Numbered from the stretch's first letter, positions 24,990-37,640 are shown. The stretch: DNA of 64,000 nt from Larimichthys crocea (GCF_000972845.2 NC_040016.1:10126701-10190700), one strand, 5' to 3'. Program-made: numbers and translations. Notes: a model not told the origin generated them from the sequence alone.

Positions 24990-25420
24990 TAGCAGCTCTG
25001 TGAAGCTTTACTCAGGTCCACTGATGACGTGGATCATCAGTGGACCTGAGGCGGGCTGAATGACGCCTGGGTGCTCAAACAAGCCATCTATAACGGCCAC
25101 CTGTCAATGAAAGCAGCCACGCTAATAAATTTAATACAGTATTATTTGAAAAGGTGAGATAATTTGAAATTCACCCTCAGTACAGCTGTCAAGGAAATTA
25201 GCTATAGAGACCAGAACAGTTTTTTGTACCAGGCTGTAAACAAGTTTATTTCTGCTGTGGAGTTGGACATTTTAACATGGGGACTTATGGAGACTGACTT
25301 GTTCTGTAGTCAGCCTCAAGTGGCCGTTCAAGGATTCTTCTTCACACTTCACAGCCACAGAGGTTGCTGCTTGGTTAGAAAAACAATCAATTGTATGGAA
25401 GTCTTAAACGTTACCTAAGT
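24990..25420 (+). repeat. Dispersed repeat family R4 (longest copy)
   Basis: Blocks GCCTGGGTGCTCAAACAAGC, GGCCACCTGTCAATGAAAGC, TACCAGGCTGTAAACAAGTT and ACTTATGGAGACTGACTTGT recur in whole or part at 33590-33800 (+), 44200-44385 (-) and 54930-55120 (-). It is non-coding and contains a perfect hairpin at 25011-25050. Confidence 0.7.
25011..25050. repeat. Hairpin: perfect 17-bp inverted repeat, 6-base loop
   Basis: CTCAGGTCCACTGATGA (25011-25027) and TCATCAGTGGACCTGAG (25034-25050) are exact reverse complements around CGTGGA. Confidence 0.9.
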
Positions 25421-25539
25421 GAAGGTTTTCCTGATGATTTTATGGTCTCAAACATTAGTTTTCTTCCAGACACCATGAGGTTAATTCAGTAAATTATGGT
25501 CTCATTTACTATTTAGATTAAAATATGCAACAAAACAGA

Positions 25540-25915
25540 GCACGACTACCTTGTGATTGACAAGTTGGCTATCATGGCTACCTCCCTGACTTCCAAACAT
25601 AGTCACTTCTGGCTCCAAAAAATAAAACCCAAGATGGCCATAATGCCAAACGCGAGGCTTCAAAACAGTAGTCCACAAACCAATGGATGACTTCACATTG
25701 GCTACTTCCACTTCATTTATACAGTCAATGGGCATACTGGTGCTCTGATATAAATGCTAACATCAGTATTCATGAAGCTGAAGGGAATGTCATCAGTTTT
25801 GTGGGTTTGGTCACAAACCAAAGCGTTAGAGTTTTGACCTCATGGTGGCGCTAGAGGAAATGGTGGGGGGTTCACCATAGTCAGTAGATGGAGATGAATA
25901 CCTTCTTATGACAAT
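25540..25915. repeat. Two adjoining dispersed repeats
   Basis: 25540-25740 has fish-repeat wording (AAGATGGCCATAATGCC, CCACAAACCAATGGATGACT). 25790-25915 is a copy of the repeat seen at 290-1065 and reads GGCGCTAGAGGAAATGGTGG without the hAT insertion. Confidence 0.5.
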
Positions 25916-26474
25916 TAAGTGAGGGGCAAACACTGCTGATCTGACCCAACTATATCCAAATATAAAGGCTTTCAGTACTTACCTACTCTTTATATTTGAA
26001 TCCATTAGTGTAAGAGTCCTTCCAACTGCCCCGGCCACCACAGATTTCCATCAGAGCAATGAAAATGATGTTTTTTTGTCTGTTCAGTCTCAAAGTGGAC
26101 TCAGTAATGGATGCTTCCATCTGCCTGCTTTTAAAAACAGACAGTATGTTATTTCAAAGCATGTAAAGTGCTGACGAGGACGATTTTCAGTTTGCTGTTC
26201 AGTTCAACTATTAGCTGAAATATTTGAGTTCAAACGACAAACTGATAATTCCCATAAACACAATGAAACACAGATTACAGGTTGTACAGGTTTATGTCCT
26301 GTGGTTATAGTAGTAGTAGTAAAAAAATTTGTATGAATCATCTGACTGACCCCCTAAGTGATGATTATTACTTTAATGTATGTTTTAATTCAATTTTTAC
26401 ACAGAACCTGCTGATTTGTCTTCATGACAACTTGGATTTTCCATGTATTTTCCATGGCAACCAAATTAGAAATA

Positions 26475-26690
26475 CATCAGATATCTGTAACCACTTATCC
26501 TTTGAAGGTTGCAGCTGACACTAAGCAAGACATGGACTACACCAGGTCATCATAGGCCTGAGACTCAAAGATAAACAATTTTTCACACTCACACATATAG
26601 GTAATTTAAAGTCACCAATTAATGTAACCTGCAAGTCTGTCAACTGTGGGAGGAAGACGGACCCCCACACAGTCACATGAAAAACTGACT
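26475..26690 (-). repeat. LINE (L2-like) 3' tail, degraded
   Basis: AACCACTTATCCTTTGAAGG, TAATTTAAAGTCACCAATTA and TGTGGGAGGAAGACGGA follow the order of the L2-like tail in reverse complement. It is more decayed than the copy at 59445. Confidence 0.55.
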
Positions 26691-27689
26691 TTGTAGCTAC
26701 CAGTGTTAATATGTGTCATTAACTTGTGTGTGTTTGCTCTTGGTTTCAAACTATTTCATGCAAAAGATTTCTGGAGCAAAGACGACCAAACCTTTAAGCA
26801 ATAAAGATAGAAGCCTTAGTGAAAAATAAGTGAGGAACAGCTTTGTGTAACTTCAGCCTGCCAAAAAACAAACATTACATATCAACTGATCATGAAATGA
26901 AACAGCACTGCAGGTAATATTTATTGTATTTGGTCCACACACTTCAGCCATAAAGTATTACTTCATGACAGTGGAGTGTATTGTTTTACTTCTGTACTCC
27001 AGCACAAAGGATTCGAAAACAAAGACTCAGCTTTGAGGGTGTTGGAGGAGTGAACATTTGGGTGAACAGTGAGGCTATTTTCAGACAACAACAAGGATAT
27101 GGATTGTAAACAAGCAAGGAGTTTTTAATGGCCAAACCATGCACTGTATTTATGTAGATTTTTATGCCCAGTATAGAGGCCAAACAGTGAAATCTTACCA
27201 TCAAATCACACCTGAATACAACTCTCAGCACTCAGACTGAAGTCCTGAAAAGTCCTTAAACTGAAGATGAGTGCAGCACAATAGGCTGACTAATGTTTTG
27301 GAGCTTTATGCAATATGTCCAGTAATGCGATAATGCCAAAATTATGTTTCAGTAGGTTATTGTACCACATGAACACTAAAACTACAAAGAACTGGAATTA
27401 AGTTGAACATTTGTTTCCTAGTTAAGACTTTTATAAAGGTCTTTGTAAATGAATTGCTTAATTAAAACTATATTGTGTAACTTTTCTACAATAAAATAAC
27501 CACAGGTGTTTTGGGCCACCTCCAGGAAGGAGGAGGTTTTCAGGCTCGGCGCATGGGGAAATGCCGATGAGGAGATCTGATGCTGATCTTGTCGTTCAAG
27601 AAACAACGTAACAAACAATGTAACTTGATTCAACAGCCTCTATGGACATTATAACAGAGGCAAGAAGAAGCAAAGGTGACGTTGATGGA

Positions 27690-27890
27690 AGACACTAAGG
27701 AGAGAAAAGGAGAGAGTGATTGAGCAAGAAGACAAGAGTAAATCTGGGACTGACCTTTAAGTCGTTGGCGACAGCTTCGTGACATAAAAGGCTGAAAGAC
27801 AGACGCCAAGCTGGGCTTCTTGCTGTTGGGCCAGTAAGTAACATTAGCTGTCTACTATGTCTTGTGTTGTTAGCAAAGCTGTTAACTCGC
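27690..27890 (+). repeat. Dispersed repeat family R2 (copy 2)
   Basis: Second copy of the family at 14385-14600, with an extra ~20 bases between the CTTTAAGTC and ATAAAAGGC blocks. It has no coding frame of note. Confidence 0.65.
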
Positions 27891-28096
27891 ACATTAATAT
27901 TTATTATGAAATCACTTTCTACACAGCTTTAATGTGTAAGAAGGCATATTGCTCCTGTTTCTCAAATTGTTGGAGATTAATTGAGATTTAACATGTAATT
28001 TAGTGATCTCCAGAGATGCAGGTACAGGCAGATTTCTCTTCAAACTCTTAAAATAAGGGACAAAACATTTAACTATTTCTTTCAGTCAGTGTTATG

Positions 28097-28379
28097 TACG
28101 GAAACCCTAAAAGGCCATACATACATACATTTTATTCCACCCGTTTTCCCGTGATAACGAGATAATTTTCCTCCGTTTTCCTGTATTACATTCTGTAATA
28201 CGGGCGCACTTGATTTAATACACTAGACTATCGTTTTGTTTTCTCGAGATCTCAAATTAATTATCTCATTATCACAGGAAAATGGAGGAAAATTATCTTG
28301 TTATCACGGGAAAACTAGTGGAATAAAATGTATGTATGTATAAAATGTATGTATGTATGGCCTTTTAGGACTTCCGTGG
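28097..28379. mobile_element. 283-bp palindromic MITE with 5-bp target duplication
   Basis: Both halves are inverted copies: ACGGAAACCCTAAAAGGCCA on the left against ACGGAAGTCCTAAAAGGCCA read back from the right, then CATACATACATTTTATTCCA and a GATAACGAGATAATTTTCC / GGAAAATTATCTTGTTATC pair further in. The flanking TTATG occurs at 28092-28096 and 28380-28384. There is no coding frame. The superfamily is not assigned. Confidence 0.8.
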
Positions 28380-29764
28380 TTATGACCTCATAGTCATTGT
28401 TTCATTTATTTCAGAGTTCGGAGCCAAAACAGTGAAAGACACATCACTGTGTCAATTTGTATCAATCCACAGATAGATGTAATCAGATGACAAACCACTT
28501 TACCACATTACTGAAAATACCAACATGAAAAGTGGCTTTCTGAATTCAGTCCAAGGCAAACAAAGGAACGTTGACAATTACATGCTGTCAACAAATTAAT
28601 CTGTGGGATTAGTAAAGTCAAAACACTGTTCTTGTTTCATCAAACAATGCAGAAAGACTAAACACACCGTTATCTCAAACACACAGCAGGATTAGATGAC
28701 GATGAAGAAGTGGTTTGTGTTTAGGTCGATGCACCCCCTGGTCCTGCAATTTAAAAAAATATATATATATCCTTCCACCTAAATGCTACTTTTTAGTAAA
28801 CTATCACCGCCTTTGTTTCTAGAAGGCAAAAATTAAAATGTTTTTATTAAAATGTAGTGCAAGCGGCTGCAGAATTAATCTGTCTCTATGGCAGCAGATG
28901 TGTTTGTTTAATGAGTTTTAATAAGTGGTGTCCTTGCATCAGAGTGATGTATGTGTACACCGTGTATGCATTATAATATGATTACTGTGTGTGTGTGTTG
29001 GAGCTGTTCCCACTGTGTGCCTCTGTTCTGGGCACGAGTGCCCAAGCAAATAACCACTGTGGTGGTTCACAGATGTTCACGAACAGGCAGACAAATTCAG
29101 ATCCCTCGTTTTCTCTGCGCATCCTGTGGCGGCCAACTGCTGGTGATAAAGCACAGGAATACAGGGGGATAATTACCAACAGGCAGTGAGGCGCGGCGCC
29201 TGCAGTGGGCTGACAACACTTCCAGGGCGGTGCTGGGGCATGGGCAGGTGAAGGCTTTTTAATTGGAGTAATGAAACTTTTGTCATATAGGCTAATTTAT
29301 ACACATTCATCCAATTAGCTGCTGACATGCAGGAGGTATGAAAGTGCCAGAGCCACAGGGGACAGATCATGTCTGTGATCTTGTTGAAGCCGTGTTGTCA
29401 GACTGGGCAAGGAGCCTGGTATTGTTGTGACCCGGCTGGCAGCGTCCCTAACCAAAAGCTGCTTGACATCTTCAGCTTCAGCCCCAAACAAGTTGCCGAC
29501 ACTGTGTCAGACCTTTGCATTCTAACGGACCTGATTTCCCACTCACTGCTCTACTGCATCTCAGTAGGAGGACGTGTCAAGAGCTGGAGGCAGTGGCAAT
29601 GAAGCTCAGTGAGCCGGAAAGAAGCATCGTTTCTTGCAGCTGGTCTAATAGGTCCTATATAGTCAAGATAGTACACTAATTAAAAATAATAATAAGAAAC
29701 ATGAAGTAGTAAAACAGTATATAATAATAACATAATGTGAAGAATGAGCTCTAACTTTCAGAGC

Positions 29765-30010
29765 TTGGCCGTTTGTTTAAAGGTAGCTCATTTCGCTTCC
29801 TTGCTGAGATTTAGTTGAGAAGGCTGGTAGCACTTTTGTATTACTACGATAACTACAGCCAGTCGCTGGTTAGTTTAGCTTAGCACAAAGACTGGAAACA
29901 GGGGGAAACAGCTAGCCTTTCTCTGTGCAAACATGACTAAATACTACCAGTACCTCTGAATCTCACTAATGACTCTTTGCAGGGATGAAACAAACAAGAT
30001 ATGACGGATT
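29765..30010 (+). repeat. Dispersed repeat family R3 (copy 2)
   Basis: Contains TTAGCTTAGCACAAAGACTG, GAAACAGGGGGAAACAGCTA and CAGTACCTCTGAATCTCACT, aligned with the blocks of the copy at 20285. Confidence 0.6.
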
Positions 30011-30339
30011 AATTAGTGAGCTTTAGAGGTGCAAAATTGGATTATTATCATGTGGCTCCAGATTGACTGTGATAATGTGACATATTGATACCTTAATTGT
30101 TCAATTGATGTCATGATTAAAAGGTGCATATTCTCAATACATGGACATTTGATCAACCAATCACCATACTAAGTTAGTGAACAAAGAGAAGCTCAGTAAT
30201 TACTCACATTTCCCCAGAGGTCCTGAAGTGTATTAACCTGGCTATGGGTAGAAAATACTTATTAATAATATTATATACTTAATTAATTGGCAAATGTTAC
30301 CATGCCAACACAGTAAATTAAGCTATGATGGTGAGCATA

Positions 30340-30422
30340 AGGCTGTACTCAGAGCAAAATAGGTGTTGCAGTGAATCCCCACGGGGATTAATAAAGTACT
30401 TCTGATCTGATCTGATCTGAAT
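30340..30422 (+). repeat. Retroposon 3' tail with (TGATC)n end
   Basis: CCCCACGGGGATTAATAAAG followed by a short pentamer run is typical of the 3' end of a fish non-LTR element. Only the tail is present. Confidence 0.45.
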
Positions 30423-30424
30423 TG

Positions 30425-30545
30425 CTGCAGGTTTTTTTGGGGGCTTTTTAACCTGTTAAAGAGAGGAAAGAGAGAGATGCAGTAAAGGACCACACGTCAG
30501 ATTCAAACCTTTGAGCCGCTACAGCAAGGTCTTTGTACAGAGCTG
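30425..30545 (-). repeat. tRNA-derived SINE remnant (-)
   Basis: On the minus strand, a B-box-like GGTTTGAATCTGA is followed by GTGTGGTCCTTTACTGCATC and TCTCTCTTTCCTCTC, the same SINE family as at 23905-24035. Confidence 0.6.
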
Positions 30546-31624
30546 AATCTCTGAATATCACTTTACACACAAGACATTTGATCCAAAGTGCTTTTCAGGA
30601 CACACAGAGGAAAGAAGAAAACATGAGGCAAGAACAAAAATGTCTTTCTTGTTCATGTCTGGTTGCCTGACACTGAGCCTGTTGGATTTTTAGCAGCTGG
30701 TTTTCTAGAATACAAGCTGTGCTCTTCCCACTGGTTGTAATGACAGAGCCATATCATCCATTTTTAGGTTACAGAGGTAGGCTAATCACGGCTAATCACG
30801 CTCTGTGCTCAGTGAATCAGTGTATTCTATAACACAAATTGTGCTCACAATCACCGGCAATCATGAGAGACTATTCACGTTGTCGGATGGTGTGATATTC
30901 CTCTGCAGCTCTGTCTGCTGTGTGAGGATCAAACTGTCTGCAAAAATACGAACATGGCTTTTTACATTTTACATTTAAATTTAATATGATAACACAATCA
31001 AAGGTAATATAAAAACAAACACAAATGTGCCTCTTTGTCTCTTTCTCTGCAGCTTTCTGAAGCACTCTTGTGAAAATGAATCTGTGCTATGAGGCATCTA
31101 CATCAGGCTCTCTGAGTCCATTTTCCAGTCTTGTACTCCTTCCCATCTGTCACACAGAGACACACACTTAGACTTTTTGCTCTTACTTTCCTGCAGCAGA
31201 AAATTACAGCTCTCCTAGTATTTAACGCCCCATTCGCCATCTCTATAATAATCTATACTTCTCTGACCTTCACACACTGTTTCTACCTCGTACTGTATAG
31301 CTTGGTAAGTTAAAGAAAAAGACACGCTCTACTTTTCTTGTTTTTTTGTTTCCTGGTTGTTGTCTCTTGCACAGATTGGTTTCTTTCACTCACTAACCTT
31401 AATCTTCTTCTCGTTTCCATCCTTTCTTTTTCTTAAATTTCTTTGTTCTAGGCTGAAATATCTTGCCAATACTGTATCACTAAATACCTTTAAACTAAGG
31501 CTGATATGACATTATACCGGCTAAACATCAACGTGTCAAGGAGAACCTACGGTAGCTGCTCAAACACAAAACGCCTTTTCACTGTCAAGGGCTGCACCAT
31601 CAACAAGATATGTTTAAATGATTT

Positions 31625-31945
31625 ATTAAAGATCCAGTGTGAAGGATTTAATTGCATCTAGTTGAAAAAATGCTTGAAAGGCCCTGTCTAGAGTCAGTAT
31701 TTAGTTTGTCTCTTCTGGGCTACTGTAGAAATACAGTGTTTCAACATGGTAGCCTCCATGAAAGAGGACCCGCTACCACTGCAGATATAAAAGCAAAATT
31801 TTTAAGCAACAAAAATAAAAAAACTTCTTATTTTCAGGCGATTATACATGCCTGAATACAGTAGTTATACAATAGTTGAATGAATATTATATTCCATGCT
31901 TGCCTTATTCTCAAAATAAAGGTCCCAAATCTTACATGCTGAACA
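31625..31945 (+). mobile_element. TIR miniature element, family M1 (copy 4, long form)
   Basis: It starts with AAAGATCCAGTGTGAAGGAT and ends with a degraded partner near AAATCTTACATGCTGA. The core shares GAGTCAGTATTTAGTTTGTC and CTGGGCTACTGTAGAAA with the copy at 12460-12730 in reverse orientation. Confidence 0.55.
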
Positions 31946-33589
31946 TCAAGAGTCTTCACCTCAAGAGAGGAAAAACAAAAAGATTGTGAGTGAAGCCTGT
32001 ACTCTTGTACTTCTTTGGTCTGTTGCTACATTGTAGGGAAATATTCTGTAGCACCAAGGCACGACCCCCAATGGAGAGGAAGAAGAAACGGAAATAAATG
32101 TGACGGGTGAACGAGAACAATAAAAACGTGTTTGAATTGTGGTCCTGTTCTTGAAACTAATAACTTGCCTGTTCAGAGTCTCATTGTAAGCAAACAAACC
32201 CCGCCATGACTGTAAGCTTTTCATCCTCCTCCGAGTGTTGTTAACCTTTAGTCTGTCATTACCCCCTACCTGAGAAAAGAAAAAAGGGCGCCCACTATTA
32301 CACATTATATTTCTTTTCACCGTATTCACCGGGCACCGCTGTCCGCGCCCTTGTCCTCTTCCTATTCTCTGAAAATTTAAATCCAGTTTCCATCGTTGTC
32401 CTGCTGTAGTCTCATTACAGCTTGTTTGACATCCCCTGTGGCTGCAGGATGAAAAGAGGAATCAGTGCCAGCTTTTCATGAACACTAATCTCCATCCTCT
32501 GCAAGAGACCGGCAGCAGTCAGGAGGGGATTTCACTACACCTCATGGGGTCACTCAGACCATATCACTGAGGTGGGAAATTAGATTTCTAGGTTTGAATG
32601 ACAGCAGTGGGTAATCCTGTCCTTTGCACTGGTTTCTTGAGTATGTTTTGAAATAATCATGGTTCGTGATGATGCAATAAGCCAAGGTCAAATAAATAAG
32701 CTTGTAATGTTTTAATAAAGCAATATAAAATTAATTTCACAAACTTAGTTGGTATGTGTGTGTTAAGAGCTCTGGAGTGCTTTCCTGTATTTTTCCTCTC
32801 TTGAGGTGAAGACTCTAGATGTTCATTTAGATAACTGATCTAGTTAGACCAACCTAATGAAGCTTGATGAGGAGATACTGTGTTATTGGTGCGATCAGGT
32901 AACCATAATAATATCGCACAACCTAAGTGTCGCTGTACAGAGTATCAGTTTGCCACAGAAGATTAGATTATGGTTCATTTAATGATTGTTTTATTTAATA
33001 AGGATTAAAACCTTAAAAATGGCATGTAGGAGCTGCAGGAGTCTAATGTAACCCACGATAAAGCATGTTTATATCAATTTGTTCTGTTGACTGAATGTCT
33101 AGTGAGAATTATTAAAACCTAGCTAATCTGTATAAACAGATATTTGCATATGACTGCAGAGCTGGTAGACAAGAGACTTAAACTCTGGTTTTTGTTTTGT
33201 TTTTTTAAACTGTGTTTAAACAGGCTTTTGTTGCATGCAGGTAAACATCTCCATGTGGAGAGCAAAAGAGGCAGAACACCAACAGGCTACCGTCTGTCAA
33301 TGATTTAGCTTTTTATTGACTTATTTACAAATGTATCTCTATTAATGTATAAATATATGTTCATGGAGATAAGCAGAAATATGTCTAATTGCACTCCAGA
33401 GGAAGTCTGGATATCTGTTTTCTATATATTCACTGGCTACACCAAAACTTAGACAGCACAAAACATGGACATCGTATCCGTGACGCCACACACAGGTTTC
33501 CTGCGATCTTGACAGTCCTGCCTCTTCCACCTCCTGGCTAATCCAAAAATCAGTCAATCAATAAATGAATTAATATAGAAATCATTTTT

Positions 33590-33800
33590 TTAACACCAGG
33601 CTGTAAACATGTTTATTTCTGCTGTGAAGTTGGGCATTTTAACATGGGGGCTTATGAAGACTGACTCGTTTTGCAGCCAGTGCTCAAGTGGACGTTCGAA
33701 GAACTGCAGTTTTTTCGCACTTCTGCATTGGCTTCACTTCACAGCCACGGCCTCTTGTCCGTTGCCACCAGAGGCTAAATTGCTGTCAGTCGATAATAAC
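33590..33800 (+). repeat. Dispersed repeat family R4 (copy 2)
   Basis: CACCAGGCTGTAAACATGTT, CATTTTAACATGGGGGCTTA and TGGCTTCACTTCACAGCCAC align with the copy at 24990-25420. The GTATCCGTGACGCCACACAC block just upstream (33474-33493) also recurs near 17985. Confidence 0.7.
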
Positions 33801-36627
33801 AGAAAAAATGACTCGTGTCGCGTTTGTTGATTTTGCCACCTGTAGCAGTAATGTGGTGCGTTAACGGTTTCCTTGTTTCTCTCGTTCTACAGTTTCCGAG
33901 CGACGTCGTGATGAATGAATGCTGAACACGTGGAGGGAATGACTTGAGCTTAAGGCAAGATCAGGATGTGCCGTGAACTGCATACACAACAAAAGTGAGG
34001 AGAGCGTTTAACATCCAAAGAACAAAACATCCCTGGTAGTTTAGACTGGTTAGAGCTCTGCACTTTAACAAGGTGGTGGATGGTTTTAAAGTCCGACAGC
34101 TGTTCCTGTGTGTTTATTTAATATTGTGATAACTGGCCAAGCATGAATCTAGTTTGTGCAGTTTTATTATTTATTCCATCCTGCCGGCACGTAAGATCAA
34201 GACACCTATTCCTGGTTGTGTTGTAAGTTGGGTAGCCAGGCCAAGTTATATTAGTATAGTAAGCATGAGTGTGACAACGTTTGTTTGATGTATTCAGATC
34301 ATCTCTTTTTATTTGAAGATGTTGAGAGATGAGCTGATATCGCTGCATCACAGTCTCATCCCTGGCTCAAACGGCTTTGCCCCCGTCGGGTTAGTGAAGC
34401 CTTTCCAGTCACATTCACAGGACACGGATTGTAATCTCTCAGAGGCCCTGGTTTCTTTGTTTGGTTTCACATTGAGACTTGCCTGCACATTCCTGCACTG
34501 ACAGAGGAACAGAGCTGCTGCTGTGAGATTAGGTACCTGTGGGATAATTTTCCTGTCTGTTCCTGGTCGGAGCCTCTGAAGCTGCTACAGAACAAGGGTT
34601 AGTAATGGGCTGCTAATGGAAAGTGCATTACAGTGACTGGAATGTACTTAACTGATGACAAGAAATGACATGAATCTTTCCACTTACGTAAGAATGCAAT
34701 GACATTATAGACTTGTTACGTATATTCTTAGAAATTGAATATTAAAGTTAATTAGAGTAATTTTACTACAAATCCTACAGGAGCGGTTAAATTGAACTGG
34801 ATTACTTGATTGCACATTGTTTTGAAAAGGTTTCATCTCATCGTTTCTTCCTCCTGGAAGACGTGGAAAACTGTCAGTCACCTGTGTGTTTACACCAGGA
34901 AGAGACAGGTTTTGAAGGTGGAGAACAGAAGGTGGATGAAAGATCCATTGGCTCATGTTGTGTCAGCTGCTGTCTGAGATCCAAGGCAGACATATTGCCA
35001 AAATCCAAAAGTGTTTACCTCCGCTCGGGGTGAAAAAAACCCAACAACACACAGCTGTTTAAATATTAATATTGTAGTGTATTATATCGTTAATAATGTA
35101 TAATATATTGGAGTGTATTGAGACAAAGATGGGACCAAGACCAAGGTTTGTTATGCGTTAGCTGACACAAGGCGAGTACAAATGGGGTTAGTGGGGGTTA
35201 TTATAAAAAGTGTGACCAATAACATAGCTGGGGAGGATGGGAGTGACAGTGAGGTCCAGGTAGGTGATCCAGGCCTTAAGTGACAGGAAAGGTGAGCACA
35301 AAAAGGACTGGCTGAGTGTGGCTGGGCTGGAGGAAAAAACAAAAGGTGGACGTCAACACAGACATACAAAAAGTCAACGAACGTGGGTGGAGGATGAAAA
35401 GCTAGGTATATATATATACACTGCAGCGGGGGGGAGGTGGTTATCAGGTGAATGCAGGTGTGGATGAATGGAAGAGTGGCAGGAGAAATCAGGTCAGCCA
35501 CGCCCACGCTGCACAGACAGTGAAACAAGATACACAAACCCAGAACACGAAGGGCAGAGGAAACACAAGGAGAAGGACAAGACAGCAGGAAGTTTTACAT
35601 CCAATCACAGTGATATCCTCTCAGTTGTGGTTTTGACTGGTTTTGAAATCCCAGCAAGGCCGAGTAAACGGCTTCCAGACCAAGACTGATCCTGAGTAAC
35701 ACGACACTGGCAAGACACCAGCCAACACTGGTACACTGGTGCTCCCATGTTAGAATAAATCCTGCAAAAGCGTCCTCTTGGGCGTTCTTATAGTTGATAA
35801 AACATGATGAATTGCCCTCTTGGGTGGCTTAATGTGCAGGACGACATGACGAATGAAGTGCCTCTAGGGTGTAAACCCTGACTAAGCTCCTTAATATCCA
35901 GCACAGAAAAAAAAAGTTAAATAGTAAAAGGTTTGCAGTAGTTATATTCACATAATTTTAGTATTATCCAGAGTTTGTAATGGTTTCATGACTTTCTGTC
36001 CACAACATAGAGTCCACCACTGTTAGCCACTTCTTCCTGTTAAGCACTTGGATTAAGTCAACTACGTACAATCAAAAAGAAGCTATGTGAACATATTTAA
36101 TATGTTTGCCTGTGGATCTGAGGGACTCCACCTCTGTAGACATAAAAAAAAAGAGAAAACCTCAAGACATCTTTCTAACCCAGCTGCTGAGCTTTTAAGC
36201 CTCGTTCATCTTCTGATATATACCTTTTAACTCCTGTGCTTATTCACTTAAACTTTTAAAAAAAATTTCTTTTCAGAAATTGCCCCCCCGCCCTCTTTCT
36301 TATTCTTATATTTTAAGTATTTAAGTATATTTGCAAAATTATATTCGTTTTTGTCTAATTCTGTTTTAACTTTTTGCTCTGATGAATTTTGGGCTGCATG
36401 TTTTCATGAAAGGTAATGTAGAAAGTGGCTATCTAGTGGCTTTTAAGTAAAATATTATAATTACACTTTATTATATTGAATTTATAGCCACAGTGTGGCT
36501 CTAGAGGTGACACTGTCAGTCAGTAGGTCCACCACTTTGGTCCAGCCTCACATTTTTCATCAAATTTTGGATTAAGATAAAAATTTTGTGCGGCATGCCT
36601 TCGTGGTTTCCAGATGACAAATCCTAC

Positions 36628-37041
36628 TCACTTAAATTTCTGCCTATAGGCTTCAGGAACCAGCTCGTAGGCCTGCAACATGGTTTTCTTCAAGATGTTA
36701 TAATCAAGGCTATCCTCCAAAGATAGACTGGCACAGATTTCCTGAGCTTGCACTACTAGTTTGCACTGGAGGAGAAGTGACCAGAACTCTTTAGGCCAAC
36801 TCAGGGCAGCAGCTATGTTTCCCATGACTGGATCTGTGACCGGCCCAAACTCCACACCAGCAGTGAGCGTGCCAGCAGCCTCTGCTGCTTTCACCTCAGC
36901 TACCGGAGCGTCACTCACCTTGTCACCCGCAGCAGCCTCAGCAGCTGGGTTTGGAAGGATGCCCTGCACCACCAACTTACGCCCGAGTCTAGGGGTGCCT
37001 AGAGCATAACTAGACAGGGCCCCATCTTCCCCGAGTCCCAA
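36628..37041 (-). pseudogene. Gag/SCAN-like fragment of a retroelement, broken
   Basis: A minus-strand frame of about 138 codons has no ATG at its head in this frame; the displayed start would be TTG at 37041 and the frame runs a little further upstream. It contains an Ala/Val-rich linker followed by a helical block with W-P-K-E-F-W, LLLQCKLV, A-Q-E-I, LEDSLDYNILKK and ELVPEAYRQKF. That block resembles the SCAN/capsid-like segment found in gag of fish LTR retroelements and in some SCAN zinc-finger genes. The frame ends in TGA right after YRQKFK, where the family normally continues, so it is a remnant. No protease, reverse transcriptase or integrase frame and no LTR pair were recognised nearby. 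The terminal TGA overlaps a GTGAGT that could act as a splice donor. Confidence 0.55.
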
Positions 37042-37445
37042 GTAGCCACATACAACAAGTTTTATATTTTTAATGAAAAGAAAATGATTTATTCACAAAA
37101 CTCAGAGATCAAACAACTATAACTAAGGTTTCAGCTTCAGGGTGGACCAAGGCCAAAACAACAACAACCAAAGCAATTCTCTCTGGAAAATAAATCACTT
37201 ACCTTCCTAACTGACAAAACAGGAGAAAACAAGATCAAGACACCTACTATTCAAACAAAAACTACTTCCAATCTACAACAAAGGACTTCACAAAAGGATG
37301 TGTGGCTGGTTGGGACAGGAGGAGGATGAGGAAGTGCTGGTTGTCCAAACTATGGCCACCATCTTGGCTAGGGCCTTAAATCACTCCACCAATCATCTCC
37401 CGGGGATGGCACATCCCTATTTACATGTGAAATTGACAACAAAAA
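37042..37445 (-). repeat. Probable retroelement flank of the gag-like fragment
   Basis: The stretch upstream (on the minus strand) of the gag-like frame has no gene. On the minus strand it has a GTAAGT donor-like site near 37195-37205 and an A/T-rich leader. It is probably part of the same retroelement copy, but the element boundaries could not be fixed. Confidence 0.3.
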
Positions 37446-37519
37446 AACACACAAGCAAACACACAGCATACTACAAAAATATTTTCATTCAGCACACACA
37501 CACACAAGGTCTTAAGTGA

Positions 37520-37640
37520 AATGTTTTAACAATTATTGGATGGATTACCATGACATTTGGTGCAAACACTCGTGTTCCCCCTCAGGATTAATTCAGATTA
37601 CTTTTGTGATCTCTTAACCTTTCCTCTAATGCCATCATTC
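37520..37640 (-). repeat. Copy of the 290-1065 dispersed repeat, inverted
   Basis: GGATTACCATGACATTTGGT and CAAACACTCGTGTTCCCCCT, then CTTTCCTCTAATGCCATCA, are the reverse complement of the blocks around 894-1000, again without the MITE. Confidence 0.55.

Noticed and set aside
28981..29180. Several overlapping ~65-codon frames on both strands
   Set aside because: No domain and mutually overlapping; no splice context.
35151..35537. 128-codon frame on the - strand
   Set aside because: No domain, no splice context, low-complexity composition; overlapping frames on both strands.
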